This document shows positions 7,836 to 15,847 of a stretch of 26,928 bases of DNA, piece after piece. The DNA comes from a bacterium (GTDB lineage Bacteria > Patescibacteria > JAEDAM01 > Absconditabacterales > Absconditicoccaceae). The position numbers were made by a program, and so were the translations under genes. Where the stretch lies: assembly GCA_017442645.1 (NCBI GenBank), contig JAFRZH010000006.1:1-26928 (forward strand). The letters are read 5' to 3'. The notes beneath the pieces are model-generated. The model was not told the DNA's origin. It saw nothing but the letters and a program-made list of their open reading frames with translations, and ran no database searches. Within the stretch, counting starts at the first letter, position 1; each line of letters begins with the position of its first letter.

Positions 7836-10127
7836 ATGAATATTAAAGAATATATTGAGAGTAAATTAAATGAAGAACAAACAAAAGCAGCACTTCATAC
7901 AGATACTCCTTCTCTTATTATTGCAGGTGCATGATCTGGAAAAACGAGAGTTTTAACCTATAAAATTGCGTATCTTATTAAAGGTCTTGGATGTCCTGTT
8001 CAGAGGATTTTGGGAGTTACCTTCACCAATAAAGCTGCAAATGAAATGAAAGAAAGACTTGTTCAGATTTTTGAAGATTTGGAGAAAGAACATATTGTGG
8101 GATATAATGAAGAAACACAGAATGATGAAGAAAATACTTCTGATAGTGTTTTGGATTTTATTGAAGAAATGAACAGAACTTCAAATCTCAAACCATCTAA
8201 AAAAATTTCTACTAATGATTTAAAATGGATTTGAACCTTCCACTCAATCTTTTTGAAAATTTTAAAGGAAGATATTGAAGGTTTAGGAAAGAAATACGAT
8301 AAAAATTTTTCTATTATTGATACAAAAGATAGAGACTCACTTTTAAGAGAAATCTTAAAGAAATTAAATTTAAAGGATCAATTTCAAGAAAAAGAAGTAA
8401 GTGCATTCATTTCAAAACAAAAAAATGCAGGATTTACCGCTAGAGATTTTAAAAGCGAAGCAACAAACGATTACGAAGGAAGTATGGTTCAAATTTATGA
8501 GGAATATGAAAAAAGAATGGAAACATCCAATACTTTGGATTTTGATGATCTCCTACTTTTCCCACTTATTCTTTTTAAATCTAGACCAGATATTTTAGAG
8601 AAATGGCAAAATCATTTTGATTATATCCTTGTAGATGAAGCACAAGATACCAATGGAGTACAGTTTGAATTAGCAAAAATGCTTAGCAGAAATTGAACTC
8701 CTATTACTTTAATTGGAGATGATTTTCAGAGTATTTATAAGCGAAGAGGTGCTGTAATGGAAAATTTTCTGCATGTGGATAAGTACCGATCAGATATTGA
8801 AATTTTTAAATTACAAATGAACTACCGTAGTAGAGCTCATATTGTAAATTTAGGGAACGATGTCATCAAAAAAAATACGAATCAATATGAAAAAAATATT
8901 ATTGCCCATAGAGAAGGAAACGATAAAGTAAGATGTTTTATTCATCGTAGCGATATTGATGAAGCTGCTAATCTCCTCGAATTTATCAAGAAATTAAAAG
9001 AAAAAGAAAGGGTTAAACATTATGGAGATATTGCTATCTTATACAGAAGAAATGCTCAATCCGTTCCTTTTGAAAAGATCTGCGTACAAGAAGGAATCCC
9101 CTATCTCATTCACGGATCATTCAAATTTTTTGAAAGAAAAGAGATTAAGGATATTCTGGCTTATTTAACTTTTTTTATCAATCCTAAAGACTCTCTTTCT
9201 CTCAGAAGAATCATTAATGTTCCTAATAGAAAAGTCGGTGATACAACCATGGGGAAAATTATTTTCTATGCTGAAGAACATGGAAATTCTCTCTATGAAA
9301 CCATCTATGCAATGCGAAATGGGACCATTCCAACAAGCGAATTGAAAGTTACCCCTCAAGCACTTAATGGAGTAAAAAATTTTATTCTCGCGATGGAAGA
9401 TCTAAAAACAAAACTGCCTAATTTAAAACCAAAAGAATTTATTGAAGAACTGGTAAAAAAGATTCATTATAGAGATTATCTTATCCAAGAAGAATGAAAT
9501 GAAGAAGCTGCAGATGAAAGATATGAGAATATTGGGCAATTAATGAATCTTGCAGAAAAATCTCTCGAACCTTGAATAGAATGATTAGAGCAATTTATGG
9601 AAGAAGTATCTTTGATGACAAGCGACGATAACGATGATGACAATTCGGATAAAATTCAACTTATGACAATTCATAGTAGTAAAGGACTCGAATTTCCTGT
9701 CGTTTTCATTGTAGGATTAGAAGAAGGAGTTTTTCCTTGAAAACAAGCACAATCTGATTATCAAGAATTAGAAGAAGAAAGAAGACTCATGTATGTAGCA
9801 GTTACAAGAGCAAAAGATCATCTTTTTCTTTCTGCTGCACAAAGCAGAATGGAATATGGACAAGAAAAATGCTATCCTTTAAGTGAATTTTTGGAAGATC
9901 TTCCTGAAGATAAAATTGAAAAACTTATGCTAACCAATTGATGAGGATACGAATCAGACTCATGATCAAGAAATACTGAAGAATTTAATGAAAATGATCG
10001 TATTCAACATACTCTTTTTGGACCATGAAGAATTTTAGAAGTACGGGATAGATTTGCGGTTGTTGTCTTTGATAATCCTAAACTCTGAACAAGAAAAACG
10101 GAAACAAGATTTCTAAAAAAAGTTTAA
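7836..10127 (+). CDS. uvrD: UvrD/PcrA-type superfamily 1 DNA helicase
   Basis: 763 aa. All SF1A motifs are present: Q-motif LNEEQ (12-15), Walker A AGAGSGKT (30-37, Gly33 is TGA), motif Ib [21 protein letters not shown], Walker B LVDEAQD (about 266-271), [13 protein letters not shown] (about 295), [12 protein letters not shown], motif [16 protein letters not shown] (about 610), and VAVTRAK (about 654). The C-terminus has the PcrA-like HTLFGPGRILEV module that binds RNA polymerase or partners. The enzyme unwinds DNA 3'-5' in excision repair and replication. In the standard code it would be broken at least nine times, which makes it the best proof of the altered code in this window. The start is the ATG with a normal distance to the Q-motif. 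Confidence 0.97.
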
Positions 10128-10140
10128 GATTACTTCTCTC

Positions 10141-10168
10141 TTGCAATTCTTAATTTTTTGTGTAATAA
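10141..10168 (+). promoter_or_regulatory. Promoter for the GatC-like gene
   Basis: TTGCAA (10141-10146), a 16-bp spacer and TAATAA (10163-10168) are followed by ATG 10196 after 27 bp. Confidence 0.45.
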
Positions 10169-10195
10169 TACTTACGTTTATCTTTCTTTATTGTC

Positions 10196-10477
10196 ATGCT
10201 TGAACAAGAACTTGAAAAATTACAAAAAAATACTGCAATTGACATTGCTGATGAAGAAAAAGAAGAGTTTCTTTCATATTTTACGGGTATGAAAAAGATG
10301 CTTGATGAATTTTATCAATTCCAATTTTCAGAAGAAAATTCAAGAAGAGAAGAAAAAAATCTGACTCTCTTCGATGAGCAAACTAACTTTCAGTGATTAG
10401 ATTTAGTTACAACAAATGTAACGCCAGAGAAAATACAAAATCACTCAATTGAAATTATCTCTCATTTTGGGAAATAA
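10196..10477 (+). CDS. GatC-like protein (amidotransferase subunit C type)
   Basis: 93 aa. The helical N-terminal half (IDIADEEKEEFLSYFTGMKK, MLDEFYQF) resembles the GatC pattern LxLSEEEKExF ... ILxFVEQL, and the C-terminal half has VTPEKIQNHSIEI, like the end of GatC. GatC stabilises GatA and GatB, which amidate misacylated Glu-tRNA(Gln) or Asp-tRNA(Asn). No gatA or gatB lies nearby, so the assignment is by pattern only. Its variable middle (EEKNLTLFDE) is encoded by a copy of the left arm of the dispersed hairpin element. The gene converges with the permease gene across the terminator at 10511. Confidence 0.5.
10353..10373 (+). repeat. Left arm of the dispersed element inside a gene
   Basis: AAAAAAATCTGACTCTCTTC matches the arm found in the intergenic copies and is here read in frame as part of the GatC-like protein. 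Confidence 0.6.
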
Positions 10478-10510
10478 GGAGAATAATGTTTTTCTTTATG
10501 ATAAAAAATA

Positions 10511-10566
10511 AAAAAATCTGCCCCTTCGTTGATGAGTCGATTTTCTTCGGAGAGTCAGATTTTTTC
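10511..10566. terminator. Dispersed hairpin element, copy g (inverted), bidirectional terminator
   Basis: The arms are AAAAAATCTGCCCCTTCG and CGGAGAGTCAGATTTTTT. The right arm is the complement of the conserved CTGACTCTCCG arm, so the element is inverted relative to copies a to f. It lies between two convergent genes. Confidence 0.85.
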
Positions 10567-10571
10567 TTTTT

Positions 10572-11981
10572 TTAAGATTGAATAGATTCTTTTGAAGCAG
10601 CATGATTTTTAAAACAAGCTCCAATAATCATAATTCCTGCAAAGATAATAAGATAGAACAGTACAGGACAACTAAATCCCGTTCCAGCTTCTCTACTTGC
10701 TTCATAAGGCATGATTCCATGAGCATAGATTGCTGCAAAAACCATAAATCCACACGCAATAATTGCTAAAATCGGCATAATATATCTCCAAAAAATATTT
10801 TCTGTTTTTTCTTTGATCATATATCCAATAAAAATAGGGATATACATTCCATAAAGCGTGATAATGGGCAATTCACTACTATCAAAGTTGAAAAGTCAGA
10901 ATCGTCCTTCTGTTAAATTTGCACCATAAAAGTATACAAACCATATTGCAGTAATTCACATCTGAATGAAAGTAGAAGCTAATGGCATATTTGAAACAGG
11001 ATCTACTTGTTTGAAAAGTTCAGGATTTGGTCCTTGATTTCTCACTGCGAGGCTATACATACATCTTGATATTCCCATCGTAAGTCCATTAAGAGTTCCC
11101 AAACATGAAACTACAACTAAAGCATTAAGAATAGTTCCTCCGATTGTTCCAAAGATATTGGTGAATGCTGTTGTAGCTCCTTCTTCCATAAGTACTGCAT
11201 TAGTTGCTCCTCCTGCTACTCCGATATAATAAAGCACATAGACTACAATAATCAAAATTGCTCCAGAAATTAATGCGATAGGAAGATTTCTTTTAGAATT
11301 TTTGATTTCACTATTGAGAGAAGTGACACAAATCCAACCTTCATATGCGAATGCCGTTGCTACTACTGCTTTTAGAAGAGAACCTGTTGTTCCTCCGAGC
11401 GCTTCAGATGCCACATGAGTAAAGTTTTCTACGGTCATTCCTGTCATAAGTCCGTAAATTGTTCCCACAATAGCCATTCCAAGAATAGGAATAAGTTTAA
11501 TAATCATCGTTGCAACTTGAATTTTACCTGCTATTTTTGGAGCAAGTGCATTTCGAACAAAACAAGCAATAAGGATAAATCCTGCTAAACACATACACTC
11601 TCCTCCTGTAATAGATCGATCAAAGAGTACTGAAAAATATCTTGCAGTTACCCAGGCTAATACAGAAGTAATACAAGGCAAATAAATCGTTGCAACAAAT
11701 CGTCCAATATAATATGCAAAACCTTTTCCACAGGTATTTTCTGCATAATCTACTACTCCGTTTACTTTTTCATATTTTCCAGCCAAACGAGAAAACATCA
11801 TAATACAAGCCAACATTACGAGTCCTCCAATAATCCATGCCCAGATTCCCAATGGTAAATCTCCTCATGTGGCAATTAAAATGGGTTGAGCTTTAAAGAA
11901 GACTCCACTTCCAATTACAATTCCAACTACTGCTGCGATGGCGGTAATGAGATTGTACTTTTTTGTTAGTTCGTTTCCCAT
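10572..11981 (-). CDS. APC-family amino-acid permease
   Basis: 469 aa, about twelve hydrophobic segments. The N-terminus MGNELTKKYNLITAIAAVVG with GIVIGSGVFF is the TM1 signature of the amino acid/polyamine/organocation superfamily (GxVIGSGIF), then GGLVMLACIM, YAENTCGKGFAYYIG, and the TM6 region TAFAYEGWICVTSLNSEIKN (two overlapping parts), where FAYEGW is typical of LAT/serine-threonine exchanger relatives. It imports or exchanges amino acids in the cytoplasmic membrane; the substrate is not predictable. Only three glycines are TGA, far fewer than expected for a glycine-rich membrane protein in this genome. For an organism that probably lacks most amino-acid synthesis, uptake would be central. 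Confidence 0.93.
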
Positions 11982-12113
11982 GTATTCACGATTAAGAAAT
12001 AAATACATTTTTTACATACACAAAAAAAGAAGAAAAACAAGTTTTTTTAGATTGTATTTAGATTTTATCTTTTTTTTCTTTCCTCATATAAATTATTTTA
12101 CAATATTTTTCTC

Positions 12114-12137
12114 TTGACTTTAAGATATATATATATG
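12114..12137 (+). promoter_or_regulatory. Promoter of the small membrane protein gene
   Basis: TTGACT (12114-12119) is followed by TTAAGATATATATATATG, a block matching that at 2311 base for base except one. The region 11982-12182 otherwise holds only the divergent upstream region of the permease gene. Confidence 0.55.
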
Positions 12138-12182
12138 ATGTTTATGAAAATAAAATTATGTTAAACAAAAAACTTAAAAAAA

Positions 12183-12374
12183 ATGGATATCATAGAAAGG
12201 CTTATTGCACTCCTCAGCAAGGAGTGTGCGGAGATTCTCTTTTGGGGAATCCTCGGTGTACTCGGTCTTCGTTGGGGACTTGGACGGATATTCTCCAAAA
12301 AAATCGCCAATGCGGCGACTTGGTTCGTACTCCTCCTTGCCCTATTCCTGGCAGGATGGAGAATAGTACATTAA
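12183..12374 (+). CDS. Small membrane protein, GC-richer, no TGA codons
   Basis: 63 aa with two predicted membrane segments (ILFWGILGVLGLRWGL and WFVLLLALFLAGW) separated by a basic loop GRIFSKKIANAA. No family is recognised. Codon choice (CTC, GCG, GGC-like, CGG) is GC-richer than in neighbours and none of its seven or so glycines is TGA. It has its own promoter, of the same type as that of the 2442 gene, and its own strong terminator. An overlapping frame from 12158 is longer but looks unnatural and lacks a membrane-protein pattern. Confidence 0.65.
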   Translation: MDIIERLIALLSKECAEILFWGILGVLGLRWGLGRIFSKKIANAATWFVLLLALFLAGWRIVH

Positions 12375-12378
12375 TATC

Positions 12379-12413
12379 ACACCCCTTCAGAATTCTGGAG
12401 GGGTGTTTTTTTA
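12379..12413 (+). terminator. Strong intrinsic terminator
   Basis: CACCCCTTCAG and CTGGAGGGGTG (12380-12390 with 12395-12405) pair fully, counting one wobble, around a 4-nt AATT loop, followed by eight T. Confidence 0.95.
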
Positions 12414-12522
12414 TTCTGATAAAATCGCTAGAGAAAATTGTGTTTGATCCTGATAAAATTGTTTGAAATTATCGTATAAAAAAATAAATTTTAAAATTAC
12501 TTTAAATTAAAATGTTCGAATA

Positions 12523-13221
12523 ATGACAAAAATCGAATTAGTTCCATGAAGTGAAGTCTTTGATTATCAAACGTTCAGTCAATGAAAAGTTACTATCGAG
12601 TCAAATATTTTTCTTATTCAAACAGAAAAAATTACCTTACTTATCGATGCTGGAAGTAAAGAAATTTTTAATGTCCTTAATCATGATAATATCAAAAATA
12701 TTGATGGAATTCTCCTTACTCATGGACATGCAGATCATATCAAACAATTAAACAAACTCCAAAAAAAGTATCATTGTCCTGTATATCTCCATTTTAATGA
12801 TGAAAGATTATTAAGAAATAGCTGACTCAATGGATCTTGCTTTGTCAATCAAAAGAAAATTACTGCAAAAAAATGTAGTTCTACCGCTCTTAGCAAAGAT
12901 AAAACACTTAAATTTGATGAATTTTCTTTTCAAATAATTGAAGCACCTTGACATACCAATTGAAGTGTTATCTTTTACAGTAAAGAATTAAATGCACTTT
13001 TTGTTGGAGATACTATTTTGGGTAAAGATATCTGAACTCGAAGAGTTCCGACTTGAGATAGAGATAAAAGAAAGAAATCTATTCAAAAACTTCAAAATTT
13101 CTTGGATACTCTTGATGAAACCACCCGTATCTATCCAGGACATTGACCTGTTATTACTTTGTATGAACTAAGAAAAATTAATCCATATTTTTCTAAAAAA
13201 GAAGAAAAGCCTGAATTATAA
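12523..13221 (+). CDS. MBL-fold (metallo-beta-lactamase superfamily) hydrolase
   Basis: 232 aa. It has the metal-binding motif THGHADHI (HxHxDH) after a TLLIDAGSK strand, then EAPGHTNGSVIFY, LFVGDTIL and IYPGHGPVI, the ordered motifs of glyoxalase II-like hydrolases with a dinuclear metal site. The glycines of APGH, TNGS and PGHG are partly TGA. Substrates of the subfamily are diverse thioesters or other hydrolysable esters. The gene runs tail to tail into the reverse gene 13216-13491 and the stops overlap by 6 bp. Confidence 0.92.
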
Positions 13222-13491
13222 TAAAATAACACTCAATAATTCCTGATTTTCCTTTATTTCTTTGAGCATTTTTTCAGTTGTCCTATACATCTTCATTGTA
13301 CTTATAATACTCTCATTTGACAGAATAATATCAGCTATGATTTGTTTTTTCCTTTCATCTGTGATTGTTTCTAAATACGCAACAATACTCTTTTCCATTT
13401 GTTTTTTTTCATTTTGATTAACTTCTTGAAAAGCAGCTTGAACACATTCATTCCATAATGCTACGATTTGCTCATTCATTTTTTCTCTCAT
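13216..13491 (-). CDS. Hypothetical helical protein
   Basis: 91 aa with no recognised family. It is nearly all helical and charged (NQNEKKQMEKSIVAYLETIT; TEKMLKEIKENQELL), likely coiled-coil or helix bundle, cytoplasmic. No glycine occurs in it, so the code cannot be tested here. A second ATG four codons in is an alternative start. A TTGACT box for this strand is at 13540-13535 with an AT-rich -10 region. It overlaps the MBL gene tail by 6 bp. Confidence 0.6.
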   Translation of the reverse strand: MREKMNEQIVALWNECVQAAFQEVNQNEKKQMEKSIVAYLETITDERKKQIIADIILSNESIISTMKMYRTTEKMLKEIKENQELLSVILL

Positions 13492-13570
13492 AAAAAATAA
13501 TTATATATATATTCATTATCTATCTTTATTTTAAAGTCAATACTATTCATAACAAATTCTTCTTTAAAAT

Positions 13571-13598
13571 TTGACAAAATACAAAAAATATATATAAT
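13571..13598 (+). promoter_or_regulatory. Sigma70-like promoter of a short transcript
   Basis: TTGACA (13571-13576), a 16-bp spacer and TATAAT (13593-13598): both hexamers match the consensus exactly. Predicted transcription start is near 13604. Confidence 0.8.
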
Positions 13599-13603
13599 AT
13601 TAA

Positions 13604-13680
13604 ACGTGTGGTAGAACCTTGATAGCTGAAAAGCTAGAAAAAATAGGAGTTTCTTTTAGAGAATCTTCTATTTTTTTTGT
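13604..13680 (+). ncRNA. Putative short RNA or attenuator, about 75 nt
   Basis: Downstream of a consensus promoter lie a perfect hairpin TAGCT-GAAA-AGCTA (13623-13636, GNRA-type tetraloop) and then a long terminator stem of about 16 bp (AAAAAATAGGAGTTTCT with AGAATCTTCTATTTTTT) ending in eight T. No start codon with a plausible frame lies between promoter and terminator. It may be a free sRNA or the leader of the lipoprotein gene at 13749. It does not match SRP RNA, 6S, tmRNA or RNase P by eye. Confidence 0.5.
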
Positions 13681-13748
13681 TTTCTATTGATTTTTTTTTA
13701 CTTTTGAAGATAGTAAAATTTGATTTTTTTATTTTTCATTATTTAATT

Positions 13749-14258
13749 ATGAAAAAATTCTTTGTTTTTTTTATCCTTTTTTTCTCTTTATGGATATTCT
13801 GATGCGATTCAAAAGAAGAAGCAGAAAAACATCTTAATGATTGTACTATTTTATGGGAAGACTGCTATAAGACGACTACAGAACTCATTGAAAAATGAGG
13901 GAATAATATTACTTTACAGGAAATCAATAATACAAAAAGTCTCTGTGAAGAAAAACTTTTTTTTCTTAACAACCTTTCTGCTTACGATAAAGATTATTCC
14001 CTCATCAATGAGGGGAAAAATTTAGTTTCTTTAGAAATTCATTTTTTAGATTTTTTAAAAGAAAATTTTTCTTTTTTTACGCTTCTTTTCCAGGAGCTTA
14101 CTCCTGAAAATGAACAATACAGTAAAGAACATCAATTAGAATTGACTACTTTTGTCGAAAAGTTTTTAAAATATGACCAAGAAATTGAAAAGCAATATCA
14201 ACAAGTTCTTGACACGAAAAAACATTACATTAAAACGTATCAACTTGATGAAAAGTAA
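13749..14258 (+). CDS. Lipoprotein of unknown function
   Basis: 169 aa. The signal peptide MKKFFVFFILFFSLWIFGCD ends in the lipobox IFGC, whose glycine is TGA, so lipidation at Cys20 or so is likely. The mature part is helical with two cysteines early (CTILWEDCYK) and a third after EINNTKSLC, then LNNLSAYDKDYSL and QQVLDTKKHYIKTYQL. It has the same layout as the next two genes (signal, lipobox, a helical region with spaced cysteines) although identity is low, so it may be a more distant member of the same family. It is probably anchored to the outer face of the membrane. Confidence 0.75.
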
Positions 14259-14346
14259 TTTTATACAATTATACATATTTTAGACATAATGAAAATATAT
14301 TTCTCCATTTTTCTTTTATTTGAAAAATCCACTTTTTAAGATTTTC

Positions 14347-14376
14347 TTGACTTAAGAAGTCAGATTTCTATATAAT
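14347..14376 (+). promoter_or_regulatory. Promoter with palindrome over the -35 box
   Basis: TTGACT (14347-14352), 18-bp spacer, TATAAT (14371-14376). The inverted repeat GACTT-AAG-AAGTC at 14349-14361 covers the -35 box and could be an operator. Confidence 0.6.
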
Positions 14377-14460
14377 TTTTTGTGTCAAGTACGTTATTTG
14401 AGTGTTGAATATATCTAATATCTCTATAGAAACTTTATTTTATTTCTTTTGGTCTTTTTT

Positions 14461-14958
14461 ATGAAGAAGGGTACACTTATTTTATTGGCGTTTGGTGTCT
14501 TAATTTTCTTTTGATGTGATAACAAAAAGAGTGCTGTGGAGTATAACGATCAACTTATCCAAATTATAGAACATTGTACTTCTTCAGAAAAAACTATGTA
14601 TCAAGCAATTTCTGATAATAGTTCCATTTCTCTTGTATCTGCTTCTGTTGACGAAGCAATTAAAAATTGTAAAGAATCGCAGTCTGAAGCAAATGATCTT
14701 GATGATTTTGATGGAGAAACAACATTTAGAGATGCAATTCGTGATTTACTTAATTTAGAACTTCATTATTTATGATTAATCGAAGAAAGTTTAGTATATT
14801 ATGATATAAAAACGATGACTGAAGATCAAAAATCAGCTTATCAATTATTAAGTTCCAATATTGAAGAAGATGAAACTAAAAGTTATTCTTTGATTCAACA
14901 AGTTACCCAAGAGCAGGAAAATTTTGCTCAAAAATACGATTTTTCGTTAGAAAATTAA
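14461..14958 (+). CDS. Lipoprotein, paralogue of the next gene
   Basis: 165 aa. The signal peptide MKKGTLILLAFGVLIFFGC ends in the lipobox FFGC (Gly = TGA). The mature protein is helical and acidic: YNDQLIQIIEHC, then AIKNCKESQSEANDLDDFDG, TTFRDAIRDLLNLELHYL, and an ending QEQENFAQKYDFSLEN. The same sequence of blocks, with the same final NFAQKYDFSLE, occurs in the downstream gene 14984-15637, so the two are tandem duplicates. No family name or function can be given. The two genes are 25 bp apart and probably share the promoter at 14347. Confidence 0.8.
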
Positions 14959-14983
14959 TTTTATTTTGTTATCATTATAACTC

Positions 14984-15637
14984 ATGAAAAAATTATTTGT
15001 TCTTCTACTTTTAGGTAGTATATGATTTTGTCTAACTGGATGTGATCTTTCGACTAATGTTTTTAAATCATCTTCTGAAGATTCAGAAAAAGAGAACATT
15101 ACTTCTACAAGTTCACTTTCTAAGAAGACAACAAAAACATTGGAGAAGAAAATTTCTTCTTACAATCTTGAAGAAAATGACGAAGAGAATGACGAAAATA
15201 TAGAAGATATGGAAGCTGTTGATTACAACAATGCTATCATAGATCTTTTGGATGAATGTATGTGATGGGAAGCAGAGTTTTATGATATTTTAGAGAGTGA
15301 TGATGATTTTCCTGATGATTTTATAGAAATTTTTGAGAACACTTTGTATGCTTGTCAAACAGCACAAGAAGAACTTCAAAATTACTCATCTTTCGAGGGT
15401 GATTCAAGTTTAGCTGATGCAGTAAATGAGTTCTTAGAAGTAGAAAATACGATGTTAGATCTCTATAATGAATATTTTTCTCTTGAGGAAGACTTAGATG
15501 AGGAATCCGAAGAAGAATTTTGGGAAACTATAGATGATTTAGATACAGCTTCATCAACACTATTTGAACAATTAGCAACCGTTCAAGAACAGTTTGCAGA
15601 AAAATATGATTTTAGTTTAGAAGACGAAGAAGAATAG
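14984..15637 (+). CDS. Lipoprotein with acidic linker, paralogue of the previous gene
   Basis: 217 aa. The signal peptide MKKLFVLLLLGSIGFCLTGC ends in the lipobox LTGC. A serine/acidic linker of about 55 residues follows (SSSEDSEKENITSTSSL, then NDEENDENIEDMEA) that is absent from its paralogue, then the shared domain: YNNAIIDLLDEC, ACQTAQEELQNYSSFEGDSS, NEFLEVENTMLDLYNEYF and the shared ending QEQFAEKYDFSLEDEEE. The linker would hold the domain away from the membrane. The last codons form the left arm of the terminator. Confidence 0.8.
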
Positions 15638-15652
15638 TTCTTCGTTTTTTTT
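15624..15652 (+). terminator. Terminator with the stop codon in its loop
   Basis: ACGAAGAA (15624-15631) and TTCTTCGT (15638-15645) pair perfectly, followed by eight T in all. The 6-nt loop GAATAG contains the lipoprotein's stop codon, so the hairpin arm is also coding sequence. Confidence 0.85.
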
Positions 15653-15707
15653 ATTTTCTAAAAGATTCTAAAAATAGTTTTTTGTCGAAACGAATCTTTC
15701 ATCAAGC

Positions 15708-15731
15708 AATAGTTCTTTTTATGTAACTATT
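15708..15731. other. Inverted repeat upstream of the EF-G gene
   Basis: AATAGTT and AACTATT are perfect arms 10 bp apart, about 60 bp upstream of the EF-G promoter. A second pair, AAAGATTC and GAATCTTT, lies around 15661-15699. Either may be a weak terminator or a binding site. Nothing else is seen in 15653-15788. Confidence 0.35.
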
Positions 15732-15788
15732 ACTTTGGAAGCTGTACATCAACAAGAATAAAGTGTCAGATTTTTTTTCTTTTTTTTC

Positions 15789-15816
15789 TTGAAAATGTGG
15801 AAGATTTTTTTATAGT
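15789..15816 (+). promoter_or_regulatory. Promoter of the EF-G gene
   Basis: TTGAAA (15789-15794), a 16-bp spacer and TATAGT (15811-15816). Transcription would start near 15823, which excludes upstream start codons and supports ATG 15848. Confidence 0.6.
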
Positions 15817-15847
15817 ATCATTGTTTTTAATTTATTTTTTAGAAAAT

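Noticed and set aside
7836..10127. Helicase region as a decayed pseudogene with many stop codons
   Set aside because: All interruptions are TGA and all lie at glycine positions of the family; every SF1 motif is intact.
12158..12466. Frame of 102 codons overlapping the small membrane protein
   Set aside because: It runs through the strong terminator at 12379-12413 and has an unnatural composition; the 63-codon frame has membrane segments and ends just before the terminator.
13604..13680. tRNA or SRP RNA gene
   Set aside because: No cloverleaf, no T-loop GTTCRANNC pattern and no SRP core bases are present. No tRNA was found by eye elsewhere in the window either.
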